From: Bacteroidales bacterium UBA7574
GTDB taxonomy: Bacteria > Bacteroidota > Bacteroidia > Bacteroidales > Paludibacteraceae
Assembly (NCBI GenBank): GCA_002479035.1
Contig: DLLA01000055.1
Location: forward strand, 743 to 8,022
Direction: 5' to 3'
Length of the DNA: 7,280 bases
A model generated the notes under the pieces. It was not told where the DNA came from and searched no databases. It worked only from the letters and a program-made list of their open reading frames with translations. Position numbers and translations under genes: made by a program. Within the stretch, counting starts at the first letter, position 1. Each line of letters begins with the position of its first letter. Of this stretch, positions 6,178-7,280 are shown in pieces.

Positions 6178-6184
6178 TAGCCGA

Positions 6185-6213
6185 GAACAAGATACGGAAC
6201 AAATACAGAACAA
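6185..6213 (+). repeat. Three GAACAA repeats in the mntA leader
   Basis: GAACAA occurs at 6185-6190, 6197-6202 and 6208-6213, 12 and 11 bases apart, just before ATG 6219. No Shine-Dalgarno sequence is present. The repeats could influence translation, but this is only a positional argument. Confidence 0.5.
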
Positions 6214-6218
6214 GTGCT

Positions 6219-6521
6219 ATGAAAAGTACGCAAGAGTATATTAATCTGCTGCGGGCACATGCTGCTGAACTGCAAACGCGGTTTGGTATATCGTATATGC
6301 GGATTTTCGGTTCTGTGGCACGCGGCGAGCAGCGGGAAGACAGCGATGTGGATATTTTTGTTGAGATGCCTGCCACGATGAAAGATGTTTGTGGAGCCCA
6401 GTTGTTTTTGGAGAAACTATTGGGGTGCAATGTGGATTTAATCCGCAGACATAGCAACCTCAGTCCGTATTTCCTAAATCAGGTAGAGAAAAATGGTATC
6501 ACTATCTTCGGAGCAGCGTGA
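6219..6521 (+). CDS. mntA: MntA-like minimal nucleotidyltransferase, antitoxin of a MntA-HepT pair
   Basis: This is a 100-residue cytoplasmic protein of the MNT (minimal nucleotidyltransferase) type. The catalytic signature is complete: GSVARGEQREDSDVD (31-45) fits GSx10DxD with metal-binding Asp43 and Asp45, and NVDLI supplies the third carboxylate, Asp73. In studied MntA-HepT systems the MntA enzyme uses ATP to add AMP units to a Tyr in the HepT toxin and silences it. The same partner gene follows here with a 29-bp overlap, so the antitoxin role is well supported by context. ATG 6219 is chosen because the promoter lies at 6146-6177; a longer frame from GTG 5997 would have to be translated through that promoter. 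Codons are more AT-rich than in the left part of the window, as is common for mobile toxin-antitoxin genes. A perfect palindrome over the -33 box suggests repression. Confidence 0.9.
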   Translation: MKSTQEYINLLRAHAAELQTRFGISYMRIFGSVARGEQREDSDVDIFVEMPATMKDVCGAQLFLEKLLGCNVDLIRRHSNLSPYFLNQVEKNGITIFGAA

Positions 6522-6876
6522 ATTGGCAAAACGCACCTTGTCGCAAATTCAATCGGCAATCCTGCAGTTACAAGAATGGAATGCCGATTTGGTAAGCCAA
6601 GAAGATTGGCTACATTCTTCTGAAGGTATGAGACGTTTGGCTGCTAATTGTATGCTGATAGAAGCCATCGGCGAAGGGCTCAAAAAAGTGGATAAGCGAA
6701 CAGATGGGCAGTTGTTGCTACTTCGCCCCGAAATACCATGGCAGGAAGTGATGGCTATGCGCAATCATATAGCCCATGGTTATTTCGAGATAGATGCCGA
6801 ATTTGTATATTTGGTTATCAAGAATGATTTGGCTCCTTTAGCAGAGGCTGTTGATTTTCTTGTGACAAAGTTATAG
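6493..6876 (+). CDS. hepT: HepT-like HEPN ribonuclease toxin (DUF86)
   Basis: The 127-residue, mostly helical protein carries the HEPN active-site motif RNHIAHGY (90-97), that is Rx4HxY with Arg90, His95 and Tyr97. Family members form dimers that cleave RNA. The Tyr of this motif is the residue modified by MntA in characterised pairs. The segment GMRRLAANCMLIEAIGEGLKK (45-65) is typical of DUF86/HepT proteins. The length matches the family. The start at ATG 6493 lies inside mntA, 29 bp before its stop codon, and no other Met occurs before residue 46, so translation is probably coupled. Every catalytic residue is present, so an active toxin is predicted. This was not tested. A hairpin begins five bases after the TAG. 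Confidence 0.91.
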   Translation: MVSLSSEQRELAKRTLSQIQSAILQLQEWNADLVSQEDWLHSSEGMRRLAANCMLIEAIGEGLKKVDKRTDGQLLLLRPEIPWQEVMAMRNHIAHGYFEIDAEFVYLVIKNDLAPLAEAVDFLVTKL

Positions 6877-6880
6877 TATG

Positions 6881-6949
6881 TCAATTACACAACTGCCGGT
6901 TGTTTAATTGATATTGAAGATAAATCGCGTCCTTTTGTTTATCTTTTTT
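6881..6949 (+). terminator. Terminator-like hairpins after hepT
   Basis: Two stems follow the hepT stop codon. The first pairs TCAATTA (6881-6887) with TAATTGA (6905-6911) and, after one mismatch, ACAAC with GTTGT around a 5-base TGCCG loop. The second pairs AAGATAAA (6917-6924) with TTTATCTT (6938-6945) across 13 bases and runs into TTTT (6946-6949). The second has the T-run but an AT-only stem apart from one G-C pair, so termination is likely shared or partial. Confidence 0.55.
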
Positions 6950-6977
6950 GTCGTTAAGAATAAAAACATTACCTTTG
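6947..6977 (+). promoter_or_regulatory. Bacteroidota-type promoter before the ATPase remnant
   Basis: TTTG (6947-6950), a 19-base spacer and TACCTTTG (6970-6977) fit the consensus. It overlaps the T-run of the preceding terminator-like stem. Transcription would start near 6984 and give a leader of about 45 bases before ATG 7028. Confidence 0.72.
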
Positions 6978-6986
6978 CACCAAATT

Positions 6987-7001
6987 ATTGTGACAATCAC
7001 A
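6987..7001. promoter_or_regulatory. Overlapping inverted repeats at the predicted transcription start
   Basis: ATTGT-G-ACAAT (6987-6997) and TGTGA-CAA-TCACA (6989-7001) overlap just past the -7 box at 6977. The position would suit an operator. The arms are short and chance occurrence cannot be excluded. Confidence 0.4.
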
Positions 7002-7027
7002 CTTTTTGGGAATAGTCATGTTTCAGC

Positions 7028-7195
7028 ATGCCCGACCAAGACAAACTCAACCAAGAGTTGCGCCCGCTCACGACCATACATGATAGTTTCCGCAAGATAA
7101 TCATCACGCAGGACAACATCCCTGCATGGACCAACGAAGACGGCATTCAAATTATCAACTTGTTCGACTTCTTGTTTCAAGAAATAGCATTGTAA
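7028..7195 (+). pseudogene. C-terminal remnant of a second AAA_14/DUF4143-type ATPase
   Basis: ATG 7028 to TAA 7193-7195 encodes 55 residues. The stretch RPLTTIHDSFRKIIITQDN, then NEDGIQIINLFDFLF, resembles the C-terminal tail of DUF4143 ATPases, which often end with a DSFxK...I segment and an acidic-Gly-Ile...DFL segment. This likeness is from memory of the family and is not an alignment. Nothing of the Walker motifs or nuclease-like domain is present, and a stop codon (TAG 7013-7015) closes the frame upstream. A good promoter sits about 50 bases ahead. The simplest reading is an internal deletion that joined the 5' control region to the last codons. The tail differs from that of the ATPase at 4465-5826, so it is not a copy of that gene. 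A genuine small protein cannot be ruled out. Confidence 0.5.
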
Positions 7196-7258
7196 TTTTA
7201 CTGGTATTTTGTTTGTGTGTCAGGGCAACCGCACCAAACATCAATACATTTATAAATT

Positions 7259-7273
7259 CCCCTCTTTGAGGGG
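7259..7273. repeat. C/G-rich REP-like hairpin at the window edge
   Basis: CCCCTC-TTT-GAGGGG is a perfect 6-bp stem with a 3-base loop, followed by GCAGGGG to the last base. Similar CCCC...GGGG palindromes are familiar as dispersed intergenic repeats in Bacteroidota. The element is probably cut by the window end. Confidence 0.55.
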
Positions 7274-7280
7274 GCAGGGG

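Noticed and set aside
5997..6218. N-terminal extension of mntA from GTG 5997
   Set aside because: It runs through the promoter and palindrome, and MNT proteins are about 100 residues.
7018..7083. Alternative short frame from ATG 7018
   Set aside because: Ends after 21 codons, and the frame from 7028 has recognisable protein-like sequence.

Overview
The window looks like chromosomal DNA from a member of the Bacteroidota, most likely a Prevotella-like Bacteroidales. The main reason is promoter shape. Four places carry the phylum's promoter pattern, a TTG or TTTG box, a spacer of 19-20 bases and a TAnnTTTG box, and no gene has a clear Shine-Dalgarno sequence. The first 4.1 kb are GC-rich with C-ending codons. 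The right part is more AT-rich and less biased. No tRNA, rRNA, CRISPR array or transposase gene was seen.

Left part (1-4119), housekeeping and envelope or metal functions, all on the + strand. It starts with the C-terminal 139 residues of a SpoU-family rRNA 2'-O-methyltransferase (RlmB-like). Next come a HAD phosphatase of the phosphoglycolate phosphatase type and, 30 bases later, an exported TraB/GumN-family protein in which both signature GxxH motifs are replaced. A hairpin terminator closes that run. A zinc/cadmium/lead-type P1B ATPase then follows from its own promoter. It lacks the usual N-terminal metal-binding domain.

Centre (4120-4464), a non-coding stretch between convergent genes. 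It holds a cluster of short perfect hairpins, several with 3-base loops, inside a 17-bp imperfect direct repeat. Similar hairpins occur at 431, 4391 and 7259.

Right part (4465-7280), accessory DNA. A minus-strand AAA ATPase carries a C-terminal PD-(D/E)XK-like domain (DUF4143 family). Its promoter region holds a duplicated 10-mer and, further upstream, three copies of TGTCAAAAAT spaced exactly 33 bp apart. On the + strand lies a two-gene MntA-HepT (nucleotidyltransferase/HEPN RNase) toxin-antitoxin operon with a 29-bp gene overlap. A near-ideal promoter drives it, and a perfect 22-bp palindrome covers the -33 box. Terminator-like hairpins follow. Another good promoter then precedes a 55-codon frame that looks like the C-terminal tail of a second ATPase of the DUF4143 type, probably a deletion remnant. 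The window ends in a C/G-rich REP-like hairpin.

The left genes do not form an obvious shared pathway. The right half reads as a small toxin-antitoxin/ATPase island with dense regulatory DNA. The most unusual signals are the 33-bp-spaced repeats, the palindrome over the mntA promoter, the hairpin cluster and the motif-less TraB/GumN protein.
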